Source of the DNA: Prostheceraeus crozeri | Lineage: Eukaryota > Platyhelminthes > Polycladida > Euryleptidae | Direction: 5' to 3' | NCBI GenBank assembly: GCA_907163375.1 | Contig: CAJQUW010009231.1 | Span: 1 to 64,000 of the forward strand | DNA length: 64,000 nt | Position numbers and translations under genes: made by a program | Shown here: piece after piece, positions 18,121 to 28,397 of the stretch | Numbering within the stretch: position 1 is the stretch's first letter | Layout: every line of letters begins with the position of its first letter | Notes under the pieces: generated by a model | What the model saw: only the letters and a program-made list of their open reading frames with translations | Told to the model about the DNA's origin: nothing | Databases searched by the model: none

Positions 18121-18875
18121 TTTCTTACTACTCGCGGTGACTTGACGAAATCCTTCGGAAATTCATTGACGTAAGACAAAACTTTAGAAAGCGGCGATTG
18201 AGCTGACTTAGGCATGTTGAAAGTGATGAAGTGACGACACCATCGTCGAATTGTATCGATCTTTCATCCGTATCCGTACACGAGAAGAATAATTTTCCCT
18301 ATCTCTCCGCGACCAACCAGTGTTCACCCGAATTGAGAGCGCATGCAGGCGACTGCTGATGCGTCTACACCATACTCTTTGGTCTACACAGAAAGCTTCA
18401 CATCACTAAGAACTCTGGATAAAACAGAAGTTAATCCATGATTGCTCGCAAAATCGCGGAGTTTGACTATATTTTGACCCATAATGCGTTTTTTGACATT
18501 ATTGACTTAAAAACATTTTTTTGACTTTTTATTGACCTTCATTGACTTTATTGACTTTTGGTCACCCTAGTTATCATACTGTTTCTCAATCGCTTCAAAA
18601 TATTTGCATTAGGTTTGTAGAAACAAAGTCGAATGCTTTACAAATTTCGTGATACATGTCTTATCAGCTTCTGAGGTGAATCCCCACCAGCTCTGAACCG
18701 CGTAGACTTGGCATGCATCTTTTCTGCTGGTACCTTGACTTCGTATGATTTTCATAGCATAAAGACTACTATTACAGATTAAAATCTTCGAGTTTTTCTG
18801 TTACAGATCTGAGGTTCGCATAGCGGCCGAGGCTGTAAGGATCATTGATGCTTGAAAAAGCTATAGGCATGATTA
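18121..18875. other. non-coding; TTGACTT-rich stretch
   Basis: No supported gene. Near 18460-18565 the sequence repeats TTGACTTT/ATTGACTT in loose tandem. The remainder shows no recognised feature. Confidence 0.4.
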
Positions 18876-19404
18876 CTATTGTAGTGAATGCGTGCTATGA
18901 TTCATACACATGTAGAAGTATGAAAGTTTCTGGAGTGTTTTTGTTTTTAGTAGCCGACAACAACGACGATTGTTGCCGGCCCTGGGCAGGCATCAATGTA
19001 GGAATACCATATGAGATTTCAAGGTAAGTAATGTACAAATCAGATGCCGCGTTAGCGGCCGACGATCTATTCATTACTTACCGAAAAAAATCTCGTGGTA
19101 TTTCCATTGTCTACTTATATACATCTACATCTATCCATAGACTTCCTGTAACAGAACATTCTTCTACAATTTAGAAGTCTATGATCTTAGCAGTAACTTC
19201 TATAGTGAATAATTTTCTTTCATCATAATATTTCATTGATATCAATCATTTTGCCTATCTTTTCTTGCCAGACCCTACTAGAATTAAGTTAAACTATGTT
19301 TTATGTTTGAATTGCTCACATAACACTACTAACCCTTTATTGAATTTCTTTCTTTTTTACCTGAAGATGGTCTGTGGATGCTGACCGAAAAATTTTGTAT
19401 ACTA

Positions 19405-20814
19405 CAGGGTGCCTGGTAAAAAACCGGTAAATTTAGTTAAGCACGTTATATTATCAAAAGTATTAACGCACAAGAAAAATGAGCATTATTTACATTGATT
19501 CAAAAATGTTCAAAATGTCCTCCTTCAGCACGGGTACATTGATCCAAGCGATCCGGCCATTTTCGAATTGCGTGCCGTATGGTATTCACTGGTATGTCAT
19601 TCCATGCATTCGTCAGTGTAGTTTTCAGATCTTTGATGGTAAGTATCTCATTCCTTTGCAATTGCACTCTGTGTAAAAGCAAGCTCCAAATACAATAGTC
19701 AAGCACGTTTAAATCAGGACTTTTTGAAGGCCATTGATCTGGTTCGATCAAATCAGGCGCATTTTGTCTCAACCAACTCACAGTTTCTCTGGCAGTATGA
19801 GCTTTTGCTCCGTCCTGTTGCCACGTCCAAGTGTGCTGTCCCACTTGTGCAAGTATGTCATTAAACATATTGGGGCACATTTTATTTCGATAAACATCCT
19901 GATTGACGGTCTTCTTTCTTTTGCGATAGTGAGGGACATTTTCCTGACCTGCTGCGTAGCCTTCCACAAAATAGAGATTAGTTTTCCCAAACCACGAAAC
20001 ACTTCCGTAGCACATGATTGATGGAGTCTGTTTGTCAATCTGCACCACGAGGTCATCCTTCGGAATTTCAGTCTTGCATGTTACTCTGCGAAAAACACGT
20101 TCGTTTTGTTTGTTTAATGGTGGATGGATAGAAAATGACGATTCATCAGAAAACCAAATGTCCATCCATTTCTCGTTTTGAAAACGTTCAATCATAGCCT
20201 CGCATTTCCTTTTTCGAGCAGCTTTATGTGTGTCTGTCAGAAATTGACATTTCACTTTTCGGTAGCATTTCAAACCAACCTGTTTTTGAATATTATACAC
20301 AGACCATTTCGAAATCCCAAGTTCTCGAGAAATTTCGCGTTGACTACTGTGTCGCCGACCTTTGTCAACAGGAGACATGGACAGATCCAGTACAGCTTCC
20401 TTAATGGAAGAATCAATACGTGTGGCAGTTCCCGTACCTGGTTTACGCTTTTCAGCAGCAACAGCTCCGTGAATTTTTAACGAGGCAGCAACTGCAGAGA
20501 ATTGGTGTCGGGTAATTTCTCCAAAGAAATTGGGAAGGATCTCCTGACACCTCTTTAATCCCCATGTTGAGTTTTCAGTCTTAAACAAAACAATCACAGC
20601 TCGTTGGAAATCCGACAACTGCGGCATCTTGAGATGAATAGATGAGTCAGCAGCAGCCCACACCGATCGTTTATGCTACAGCGTGATTTCTAACAGCAAA
20701 TTAGCTTTCATTCTGATCTCATTGGCTGACGACATTCAATGGACAACTAAGTCGAGATTGCATGAATAAATCTGCTGTATAATGAAAATTACCGGTTTTT
20801 TACCAGGCACCCTG
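19405..20814 (-). mobile_element. Tc1/mariner-superfamily transposon, DD37D (maT-like), intact
   Basis: Terminal inverted repeats start CAGGGTGCCTGGTAAAAAAC and match perfectly over about 26 bases at both ends. TA dinucleotides flank each side (19403-19404 and 20815-20816), as expected for this superfamily. The 1410-bp element carries one intact transposase gene, which suggests recent insertion. Confidence 0.93.
19500..20627 (-). CDS. DD37D mariner/maT-like transposase
   Basis: A 375-residue product from the ATG at 20627 (MPQLSDFQRAV); the open frame extends 12 codons upstream without another ATG. An N-terminal helix-turn-helix region is followed by a second HTH-like part (REISRELGISKWSVYNIQKQ). 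Catalytic residues are readable: Asp in WFSDESSF, Asp in TWQQDGAKAH and Asp in SPDLNVLDY, with 37 residues between the last two. This spacing is that of the maT/DD37D group rather than DD34D mariner or DD34E Tc1. The gene would cut and paste its own element at TA sites. There are no stops or frameshifts, so it may be active. Confidence 0.9.
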   Translation of the reverse strand: MPQLSDFQRAVIVLFKTENSTWGLKRCQEILPNFFGEITRHQFSAVAASLKIHGAVAAEKRKPGTGTATRIDSSIKEAVLDLSMSPVDKGRRHSSQREISRELGISKWSVYNIQKQVGLKCYRKVKCQFLTDTHKAARKRKCEAMIERFQNEKWMDIWFSDESSFSIHPPLNKQNERVFRRVTCKTEIPKDDLVVQIDKQTPSIMCYGSVSWFGKTNLYFVEGYAAGQENVPHYRKRKKTVNQDVYRNKMCPNMFNDILAQVGQHTWTWQQDGAKAHTARETVSWLRQNAPDLIEPDQWPSKSPDLNVLDYCIWSLLLHRVQLQRNEILTIKDLKTTLTNAWNDIPVNTIRHAIRKWPDRLDQCTRAEGGHFEHF

Positions 20815-20816
20815 TA

Positions 20817-22224
20817 TATCAATTATAGAATGGTCTAACATCAAAATATTCCTGATTCTTTCCAACATCATATAAAAGTAACTTCTATGTTAGAAGTACT
20901 GAAAAATGACGGCAGGGTAATGCCATTATTCCTATATTATTGCACCATAGATTTAGAAATATAAATAGACAATGAAATAATACCGCATAGCATTCACTAC
21001 AATATATCTTCTGTGTCGCTGTCCGTATCAACCCTGTGAGAAGCAGTTAAACTGGATGAAGTCCAGGGATCTGGGTGGAAATTTGCAAAAATATTCTCAT
21101 CTAATCCAACTATGTGGCAATTCTGAGCCTATAAACTGCCGAATTCTTCTGTCATTATAGAATCGAGCATTTTCAATAGTGAACAATTCTTTGCATTGTC
21201 AATAAGCATTGTTGGATACCTCCATAAATTTATTACATTAAAGTTCCTTTAATTCTCTCAAACTCGAAAACTCCGCTGCGTAATATCCCAACCCAAGCAC
21301 ATACTGGGCGGGTTTTGCAGGTTTTTACATACAGCTGAAGGACTTTCATTGCCGTAAAAAAGTTGTGGGAGTTTACGGTCCAAGGCGTGAAAGTTGGCGT
21401 CTTCATTCAAGGCCAGATTTGCTACAATCAAAAGGGAATCGCTGCAGCACTCTTTGAAAAATTTGAACTCCTCGGTTACACTTACACATATATGCAAGCA
21501 ACTCACACAGGTGCATAACTTTATGAACGAAGGATCTGTGTACTGGTTGCGTTTAATAGGTCAGTGGACAGATGTTCGGATATTTTCATTAACTTTCTCA
21601 ATCATCTATATAAGCTGATGTTTCTGCTTATAAGCATACGGCATCGTTAGAAATAATTGCAATGAATTGTTTCGATTGTCATTGGCGATCGGTTTTACGA
21701 TCAGGATTAGTAGAAAATTGTTATATTGTAAGAAATAGTCTGGAACGACTTTATGCAGGAAATGAGACTTTTATAGAACGATGCAGTGCATTGCAGTTTT
21801 TGATGAAAGTCTCCCACTGTTCTATCCATTTTTTATTCAAAAATATGATTTAAAGGTTAAATTAAGTTATATGTACAAAGACAGGCGATTCGTGACTCTT
21901 CCATTGTGAATTCAATCTCGAGATTGCAGTGCCGAGATTTTTTTATTCTGCACACACTCAACAAATGAAAACTAATGTTGCATAAAATACTTGTTGGGAC
22001 ATTAATCAGCTGTTATTAGCGTCAAATGTAAGTAGGCTAGTATCACCATACCCACATATTATTTGCCATCTGGTATAGGCAAAGCTCTGTTCTTGAAGAT
22101 GCACAATGTTAAACAAGCACAGCTATGAATCTCTGACTACCACATGCAATTATTCAAACACTGACACTTTTATCATGAGGAAAAATCTAATGTAAAAATG
22201 ATCGACTGAAAAATAAAGCGTACG
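20817..22224. other. non-coding
   Basis: AT-rich sequence with only short ORFs that show no recognisable motif. Apart from the right arm of the older inverted repeat (to about 21007) I see no feature. Confidence 0.4.
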
Positions 22225-22977
22225 TCAAAAAATAGCCGAGCATTCACAAAGGAAAGGCCATGCAGCTTTTAAATAATCGAAGAACACTTGAGAACCAACA
22301 TACCAGACAACGAATATTTCATCATTGCTATTATGATCGTTTGGCTCGCCGGTTTTCCACATGAATCCTGGTGTTGGAATACTTATTTTTGACATGTACC
22401 AATACCATCCCTCTTTGACATTCATTCCCTTTTCTTGTGTGCCCCCGACGTAAAGGCCTTTAACATTCCATTTAAACGGTACATAAGATCTTACAAAATT
22501 CCTTACGGCCTGCAACTCCTCTTTTGTTGTCAATTCAGCTAGTTTTGCACCATCTTCACGGCAGCTCCTTTCCGCTTCCGACCAGTTCACCGCAGTAAGA
22601 TTTAACTTGTACTGCGAGCTTCGCCATTTAAAAGAATATTCTGAAGGACATTTATTGATTGTTGATATTTTGGTGTGGATCCAGATCTCCGCTGTGGGTA
22701 TTGCAGGTCTGATGATTTCTAGTTGGAACATCGGGAGAGGCGGCAATAAATCGCAATAGAGATTCACATGAATGGTGGCATGTTGAGGCTCAAGCATGCA
22801 AAGTTGAGCGCAATCTTCAGCTTCATGGACATCAGAGATGTGAGCAAGCGGTTGAATGGAGTCAAGATACGACTCTGCGACATGAACCTTCTCGAAACAG
22901 TTATCAAGCTGACAATTTATTACATGAAAGAATATGAAAAATGAGCATGCGACAGAGTATACAACAATGTGCACCAT
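22225..22977 (-). CDS. secreted C-type lectin-domain protein with N-terminal PAN/apple-like segment
   Basis: A 250-residue single-exon ORF. Residues 1-22 form a hydrophobic signal peptide (VVYSVACSFFIFFHVINC). Residues 27-65 have a Cys pattern (NCFEKVHV ... DCAQLCML) like the start of a PAN/apple domain. From about 110 (CPSEYSF) to the end is a C-type lectin domain with SEAERSCREDGAKLAELTT, a GLYVGG strand, GWYWYMS, W-TGEPND and FLCE. The EPN triplet usually marks mannose-type, calcium-dependent sugar binding. The inner disulfide cysteine expected near DEIFVVW is absent (Phe instead). A role in secreted immune recognition or adhesion is inferred. Missing introns could mean the gene model is incomplete or a retrocopy. 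Confidence 0.75.
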   Translation of the reverse strand: MVHIVVYSVACSFFIFFHVINCQLDNCFEKVHVAESYLDSIQPLAHISDVHEAEDCAQLCMLEPQHATIHVNLYCDLLPPLPMFQLEIIRPAIPTAEIWIHTKISTINKCPSEYSFKWRSSQYKLNLTAVNWSEAERSCREDGAKLAELTTKEELQAVRNFVRSYVPFKWNVKGLYVGGTQEKGMNVKEGWYWYMSKISIPTPGFMWKTGEPNDHNSNDEIFVVWYVGSQVFFDYLKAAWPFLCECSAIF

Positions 22978-23750
22978 ATTGGAAGCAGGAATGATACAAT
23001 TTTGATTGTTAGATAATAAAGCCAGAAATTAGGATCAAAACTGAATAATGTATGCAATCTCTTATAAATACGGTATTCCGTCATATGAGGAGCGATGTCT
23101 CAAATTTGTCATATACTTTGTTAGAAAATTCCATTGACAGGTAAACAACAGTGACTAAACATTCATCCAGTACTACTGAAGTAGAAGCTGTTTGGCAATA
23201 ATTAATTTTATTTATGTCAATTTGACTGATGAAAAGCAGTGATCTGACAGTGAGAAGCAAAATATGAAAACTCACAATTAATTGATTTCTAATGATGTGC
23301 AACATTGCAAAATATATGCAAATATTTTAGAAGTTAATATAATTATAGAAATTTAGGTAGTCCTTAAGGGAACTGACGAGCGAAAGTCAAAATTTTCTAT
23401 CAAAGCACAAAAATTGAGAGCTATCATAAAACGATAGGCGAACGAAAATTATCTACTATCACACACAGATCTCGACACCAGTGAGTCACATTTTAGGTTC
23501 GTCATCAGGAAGGCAAGTCAGCTTTGCATTTCGGGTCCTTTAATTTTCTGTGTGTTTTGGTTGGCGAATGCTCGGAACGGCGGACGCTGTGACACCTACT
23601 ACACACAACGACCGAAAAACTCTTTACATGAAAAAATTCCAAAATATTGTAAAAAGTTCATATGTCTGCATAGGATATGTGTGGCACGACGACATGAATC
23701 TTGAACAAAATGACCTCTGTTGACAAGAATATTAGCAATCTTTAAGGACT
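22978..23750. other. non-coding
   Basis: No supported ORF or repeat was found upstream of the lectin gene. Confidence 0.35.
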
Positions 23751-23751
23751 A

Positions 23752-24125
23752 TAAAGGCGTGCGCGCACTAGGCAGCCAGGTCGTGGCGGGCAAGTCTAGG
23801 TGGTCAGCAAGAATACCTAGTCATCGTTGCCATGATGGGAAGCTGTCACTTTTCCGCTGCGACCAATTGGTCGTGGCGGCCAGCAAGAATTGCAGCGACG
23901 CACAGGCGGCGAAGATGTCGCAGCGACCAGTAAAATCCATTGCAGCCAATGACAGAGCGCGCACTTGGCGTCCCTTACCGCAACAAATAGATAAACTGCT
24001 GCAACCTCTTCCTCATTCACTTTTTCCTCAACAAATGGCGTCAATTGGTCGCTGTCGCAGCCGCTTTCATGGTCGTACATGTTTTTGGCCGCGGCGGCCA
24101 TGGTCGCCGCGACCTGGTCGCTTAA
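23752..24125. mobile_element. GC-rich repeat fragment, possibly a PIF/Harbinger relic
   Basis: A GC-rich island with recurring GGTCGTGGCGGCCAGCAAG. The left end (CAGCCAGGTCGTGGCGG, near 23771) and right end (CGCCGCGACCTGGTCGC, near 24104-24120) are imperfect inverted repeats. On the minus strand an exon-like ORF (ATG 24101 to donor GTAAGG after 23979, 41 codons, MAAAAKNMYDHESG...EEEVAAVYLFVA) resembles the N-terminal acidic helix exon found in Harbinger-associated proteins. The rest of such a gene is missing. Confidence 0.35.
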
Positions 24126-24293
24126 CGCATTCCCTAAAAACCTACCATATGCTTTAATATATGCTCAAGCTCATAACTTTTGCACGTCTAATTAATTTCA
24201 ATTTCGAGATGCAGATGATTCAGGCGATCCATCCATCTATTACGTAAATGTAGACAGCGCACGAAACCCTGTCAGTCGATAGAAAAGCCCCAG

Positions 24294-24510
24294 TGTGATG
24301 TTCGACGCATTTAATAATGACGTAATTCGTGCCTTTATTGTCCATCCATTCTATCGCTGACTCGCATGTGAACTGTTCTCCTTTAATCAAGTGTTCTGCG
24401 TGTATAGACAGCATTTCATTTACATTCTGATTGTCATTGCCATCCTACGTTTTTAGTTCCGTTGATTATTGAATAAACCCTAAGTTCTACTTCACGGTAT
24501 TTTCATTACA
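24294..24510 (+). repeat. 5' LTR
   Basis: Identical to the 3' LTR except one base. Contains the likely transcript start near TTAGTTCCG (24453-24461), the AATAAA signal and the CATTACA end. Confidence 0.93.
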
Positions 24511-24511
24511 T

Positions 24512-24524
24512 TCAACGGAACTAA
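24512..24524 (+). promoter_or_regulatory. primer-binding site complementary to the element's own LTR
   Basis: TCAACGGAACTAA, one base after the 5' LTR, is the perfect reverse complement of 24453-24465 in the LTR. No tRNA-type TGG... start is present. This geometry matches the self-priming mechanism of the Tf1/sushi group. Confidence 0.6.
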
Positions 24525-24531
24525 TTCAACG

Positions 24532-27500
24532 ATGGATAAATTTCTGCGACCTCAAACTTTAGACATTGATCCAAACGCTGCAGACGCAACAAATTCATGG
24601 AGACATTGGAAACGAACATTTTCAAATTTCTTGAATTCATGTGATAATCCAACCTCACCTTTATCTGACAAAGATAAACTCAATCTTCTTATCAACTTCG
24701 TATCGCCGAATATCTACACTTACTTCTGTGAATGTGCTTCCTATTCCGACGCTATTAAATATCTCGACGACGCTTTCATAAAGAACAGAAGCACCATATT
24801 TGCCCGCCATGAATTAGCGACTCGGAAGCAAGCAGAAAGTGAGAACTTGGATCAATTTTTCCACGCACTAAAGAATTTAGCTTCGTTTTGTGACTTTCAA
24901 AGTGTGTCAGCCTCTGAATATCAAGATGAATATACTCGTGACGCATTTATCAATGGACTTCGCAACTCTTATATCCGACAGAGGTTACTTGAGAGCAAAA
25001 ATCTGAACCTAAAAGTTGCTTATGAAACTGCTAGATCATTAGAACTTGCAGAAGAACAAGCTAATGTCTATTCATCTCAACAAAAGCTTGAAGGAGCGAC
25101 CAGTAATGCTGCTGCTATACTGAATGACTCGTCTGTAACCACTACAAAGCCTGATGTTTCGAATCATCTCTTACTTGACGACCCTTCAGCTGCATCAATC
25201 TTCAAACAAAGACAATCTACAAGTTGTTTCTGGTGTGGTGGTCCTAAACACACTCGGCGTTCTTGTCCCGCGAAAAACGATCATTGTCTAAAGTGCAATA
25301 CCCTCGGACACTGGGCTAAAGTATGCCGTGGTGGTCAGCGAACCTTTGCCTCAAAGTCTAAAATGACCGCTTCTTCGAACTCACTCAGTCTCTGCTCAAT
25401 TTCGTCAGCCGCCCCATCCTGTCTGAAAGCATCTCTCATGCCAATCAAGATCCATGGAAAGGTATTAGATGCTCTCATCGACACTGGGAGTTCTCATTCC
25501 TTCATAAAAGCATCTGTTGCTCGACATCTTCATCTCCAAATCCAAAAATCAAGTGAGCAAATCTCATTGGCCTCCAATTCGTGCACGGTCAATACTCAAG
25601 GCTCTACTGCGGTTGATATATTTATACAAGGCGAAGTCTACCCGAAAGTTCAATTTGGAATCATGGAAGAACTATGCGCCGACGTACTTATTGGTATAGA
25701 CTTTATGATAGCTCATGGATTGAATAATATCATCATCGGAGACAACATCGTTGATCATGCTTCTTTACAACATTTGACATCGAAATACATCAATGCCTCA
25801 TCTGTCCATAATAAAGACAGTTGCCTTTTTCAATTTTTAAAACCAAATTGCAGACCTATAGCCACGAGATCAAGAAATTACTGTTCTGAAGATCGGAAAT
25901 TCATAACTTCTGAAATTAATCGGCTTTTGAGCAAAGGTGTGATAGAGAAAAGTTCTTCACCGTGGCGTGCTCAAGTCATCGTAACCAAGGAAGAGAGACA
26001 CAAACGCCGTATGGTTATTGACTACAGTCGTACCATAAATATTTACACCGAATTAGATTCCTATCCTCTACCAAAGATTCAAACCATGATCAATGATCTA
26101 ACAAATTATACATTCTTCAGTACTTTGGATTTGGAAGATGCATATTATCAAGAAGAAATTCCTGATTGCGATCGACCGTACACAGCTTTCGAGGCTAACG
26201 GTAGACTATTCCAATTTACAAGAATTCCGTTCGGAGTAACGAATGGCGTGGCGGCCTTCCAGAGGAAAGTAGACCAATTCATCGATGAAAACAAACTTGA
26301 AGGAGTTTATGCATACGTGGATAATTGGACTATTGGTGGTAGAACTCGTGAAGAACACGATATCAATCTCAATCGATTATTAGAGGCTGCAAGGACTCGG
26401 GGATACAAACTCAATGAAAATAAATGTATTTATGCTGTCAAAGAAATAAATCTCCTTGGATATACCATTTCCCACGATTGCATGAAACCAGATACGGATC
26501 GTCTTCAGCCACTTCGTGAAATGCCACTTCCTCAAAATCTGGCCTCACTTAGACGATTGATAGGCCTCTTCAGTTACTATTCCCAATGGATAAAGAACTT
26601 CTCTTGCTTAATACGTCCTCTTGTTCAGAGCAATTCATTTCCTTTATCCGACGATGCCAAAACAGCGTTTGAAAAACTGAAGTCTGAAATTGAGGCCGCA
26701 GTATTGCATCATATCGACGAAGATAAACCCTTTGTCATCGAGACTGATGCTTCTGACTATGCTATAGCAGCAACACTCAATCAAAGCGGCAGGCCCGTAG
26801 CATTCTTCTCCAGAACCCTCAATCATTGTGAGCAAAAACAAGCTGCCGTGGAAAAGGAAGCGCTCGCTATCGTAGAGGCTGTCCGAAAGTGGAGGCACTA
26901 CTTATATCACAAACATTTTACATTAATAACAGACCAACGCTCAGTATCGTTCATGTTTGATACGACCAGGAGATCAAAGATAAAAAACGACAAAATTGAA
27001 CGTTGGAGGTTAGAACTTGCATGCTTCTCCTATGACATCGTTTACAGAGAAGGCAATCTGAATATTCCTCCTGATGTCCTCAGTCGTGCCATATGCTCCA
27101 CAATCTTCGCTTCGAATCGTACAATATCAAGTATGTCATGCGCTCCCCTGCAAGAATACCACGATAAACTGTGTCATCCAGGAGTCAGGAGATTTCATCA
27201 TTTTATCAGAAGTCGAAACTTACCATTCTCATTGGAAGACGTGAAACGAGTCTGTAAAGATTGTCCTGTCTGCTGTAAAATCAAACCGCGTTTTGTCCAG
27301 AGGCCAACAACTCATTTGATCAAGGCGACGCAACCATGGGAGCGTCTAAGTATAGATTTCAAAGGACCCATACCTTCTAATACACAAAATAATTACATCT
27401 TAACAATCGTGGATGAGTTCAGTCGTTTTCCCTTCGCATTTCCTTGCCGAAAAACGGACTCAGAAACTGTTATTCAATGCCTGACTACATTATTCTCTAT

Positions 27501-28185
27501 CTTTGGAATGCCTATGTTCATCCATTCAGACCGAGGAACCGCTTTCATCAGTCAAGAAATTCGAAATTGGCTACATACTCAAGGTGTCGCTACGAGCAAC
27601 TCCTCTCCATATCATCCTACGGGAAATTCGCAGGTAGAGCGATTTAATGGCACTATATGGAAACACGTCCAATTAGCTCTGGAATCACACAACTTGCATC
27701 CTAAAGCCTGGGAATCTGTTCTTACCGAAGCTCTCCATTCGGTGCGAACTTTATTGTGTGTCTCAACAAACGCCACTCCACATGAGCGCCTATTCTCTCA
27801 TTCTCGTCGTGGATCTTCCGGCTCTACATTACCTCTATGGCTATGCTCACCAGGGAAAGTATTTCTCAGACGGCATGTCAAGAACAATAAATATGAACCA
27901 TCAGTTACGGAGGTTGATCTTCTTGAGGCTAATTCTCAGTACGCCACTGTAAAGCTATCCGATGGACGTGAGTCTACTGTTTCGGTTGAGGATTTGGCTC
28001 CTGTTGGGAAGTCTCATGTTATAAACCTGCGTAGCGACGGAAATATTGAACATGAATCCTTGGATAGCTCCGTGGATTTGCCTACAGCTCCAGACAATGA
28101 ACCGCGGCGATCTTCCAGGCCATCAAAGCCACCTCAACGTTTGAATTATGGTCCCTATTTTGAAATCGACGAGGGGAGAATGTGA
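24532..28185 (+). CDS. Gag-Pol polyprotein of a Ty3/gypsy retrotransposon
   Basis: A single intact 1217-residue ORF. Order: capsid-like Gag (1-200), two CCHC knuckles (232-245, 252-265), aspartic protease with DTGS (Asp317), reverse transcriptase with motif A TLDLEDAYY and RIPFGVTNG, catalytic box YVDN (595-598), RNase H (ETDASDYA and TDQRSVSF), integrase zinc region H-x4-H and C-x2-C (about residues 880-925) and DDE core (SIDF, HSDRGTAF, VERFNG). No chromodomain is seen at the C-terminus. The usual second Asp of the RT box is Asn. All frames are open, so Gag and Pol would be made as one chain. There is no envelope gene. Confidence 0.95.
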   Translation: MDKFLRPQTLDIDPNAADATNSWRHWKRTFSNFLNSCDNPTSPLSDKDKLNLLINFVSPNIYTYFCECASYSDAIKYLDDAFIKNRSTIFARHELATRKQAESENLDQFFHALKNLASFCDFQSVSASEYQDEYTRDAFINGLRNSYIRQRLLESKNLNLKVAYETARSLELAEEQANVYSSQQKLEGATSNAAAILNDSSVTTTKPDVSNHLLLDDPSAASIFKQRQSTSCFWCGGPKHTRRSCPAKNDHCLKCNTLGHWAKVCRGGQRTFASKSKMTASSNSLSLCSISSAAPSCLKASLMPIKIHGKVLDALIDTGSSHSFIKASVARHLHLQIQKSSEQISLASNSCTVNTQGSTAVDIFIQGEVYPKVQFGIMEELCADVLIGIDFMIAHGLNNIIIGDNIVDHASLQHLTSKYINASSVHNKDSCLFQFLKPNCRPIATRSRNYCSEDRKFITSEINRLLSKGVIEKSSSPWRAQVIVTKEERHKRRMVIDYSRTINIYTELDSYPLPKIQTMINDLTNYTFFSTLDLEDAYYQEEIPDCDRPYTAFEANGRLFQFTRIPFGVTNGVAAFQRKVDQFIDENKLEGVYAYVDNWTIGGRTREEHDINLNRLLEAARTRGYKLNENKCIYAVKEINLLGYTISHDCMKPDTDRLQPLREMPLPQNLASLRRLIGLFSYYSQWIKNFSCLIRPLVQSNSFPLSDDAKTAFEKLKSEIEAAVLHHIDEDKPFVIETDASDYAIAATLNQSGRPVAFFSRTLNHCEQKQAAVEKEALAIVEAVRKWRHYLYHKHFTLITDQRSVSFMFDTTRRSKIKNDKIERWRLELACFSYDIVYREGNLNIPPDVLSRAICSTIFASNRTISSMSCAPLQEYHDKLCHPGVRRFHHFIRSRNLPFSLEDVKRVCKDCPVCCKIKPRFVQRPTTHLIKATQPWERLSIDFKGPIPSNTQNNYILTIVDEFSRFPFAFPCRKTDSETVIQCLTTLFSIFGMPMFIHSDRGTAFISQEIRNWLHTQGVATSNSSPYHPTGNSQVERFNGTIWKHVQLALESHNLHPKAWESVLTEALHSVRTLLCVSTNATPHERLFSHSRRGSSGSTLPLWLCSPGKVFLRRHVKNNKYEPSVTEVDLLEANSQYATVKLSDGRESTVSVEDLAPVGKSHVINLRSDGNIEHESLDSSVDLPTAPDNEPRRSSRPSKPPQRLNYGPYFEIDEGRM

Positions 28186-28397
28186 TGTTCGACGCATTTA
28201 ATAATGACGTAATTCGTGCCTTTATTGTCCATCCATTCTATCGCTGACTCGCATGTGAACTGTTCTCCTTTAATCAAGTGTTCTGCGTGTATAGACAGCA
28301 TTTCATTTACATTCTGATTGTCATTGCCATGCTACGTTTTTAGTTCCGTTGATTATTGAATAAACCCTAAGTTCTACTTCACGGTATTTTCATTACA
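28181..28397 (+). repeat. 3' LTR
   Basis: Starts inside the stop region of the polyprotein, straight after the polypurine tract, and ends CATTACA before the CCCAG target duplication. Confidence 0.93.

Larger units (their letters stand above)
18876..21007. repeat. degenerate inverted repeat flanking the mariner element
   Basis: ATTGTAGTGAATGC near 18880 has its reverse complement near 20985-21000, and GGTATTTCCATTGTCTACTTATA near 19096 pairs with the complement of sequence near 20955-20990. The two arms differ by an internal insertion on the left. The intact mariner (19405-20814) appears to have landed in the loop of this older element. A small imperfect hairpin (18995-19105, around GGTAAGTAATG) lies in the left arm. 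Confidence 0.35.
24294..28397 (+). mobile_element. Ty3/gypsy LTR retrotransposon, complete and young
   Basis: 217-bp LTRs (24294-24510 and 28181-28397) begin TGTGATG and end CATTACA. I found one difference between them (C/G near 24444 and its partner), so insertion is recent. A 5-bp target duplication CCCAG flanks both sides. A polypurine tract GAGGGGAGAA (28171-28180) abuts the 3' LTR. AATAAA at about 24472 lies within each LTR. One ORF carries gag and pol. Confidence 0.95.
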
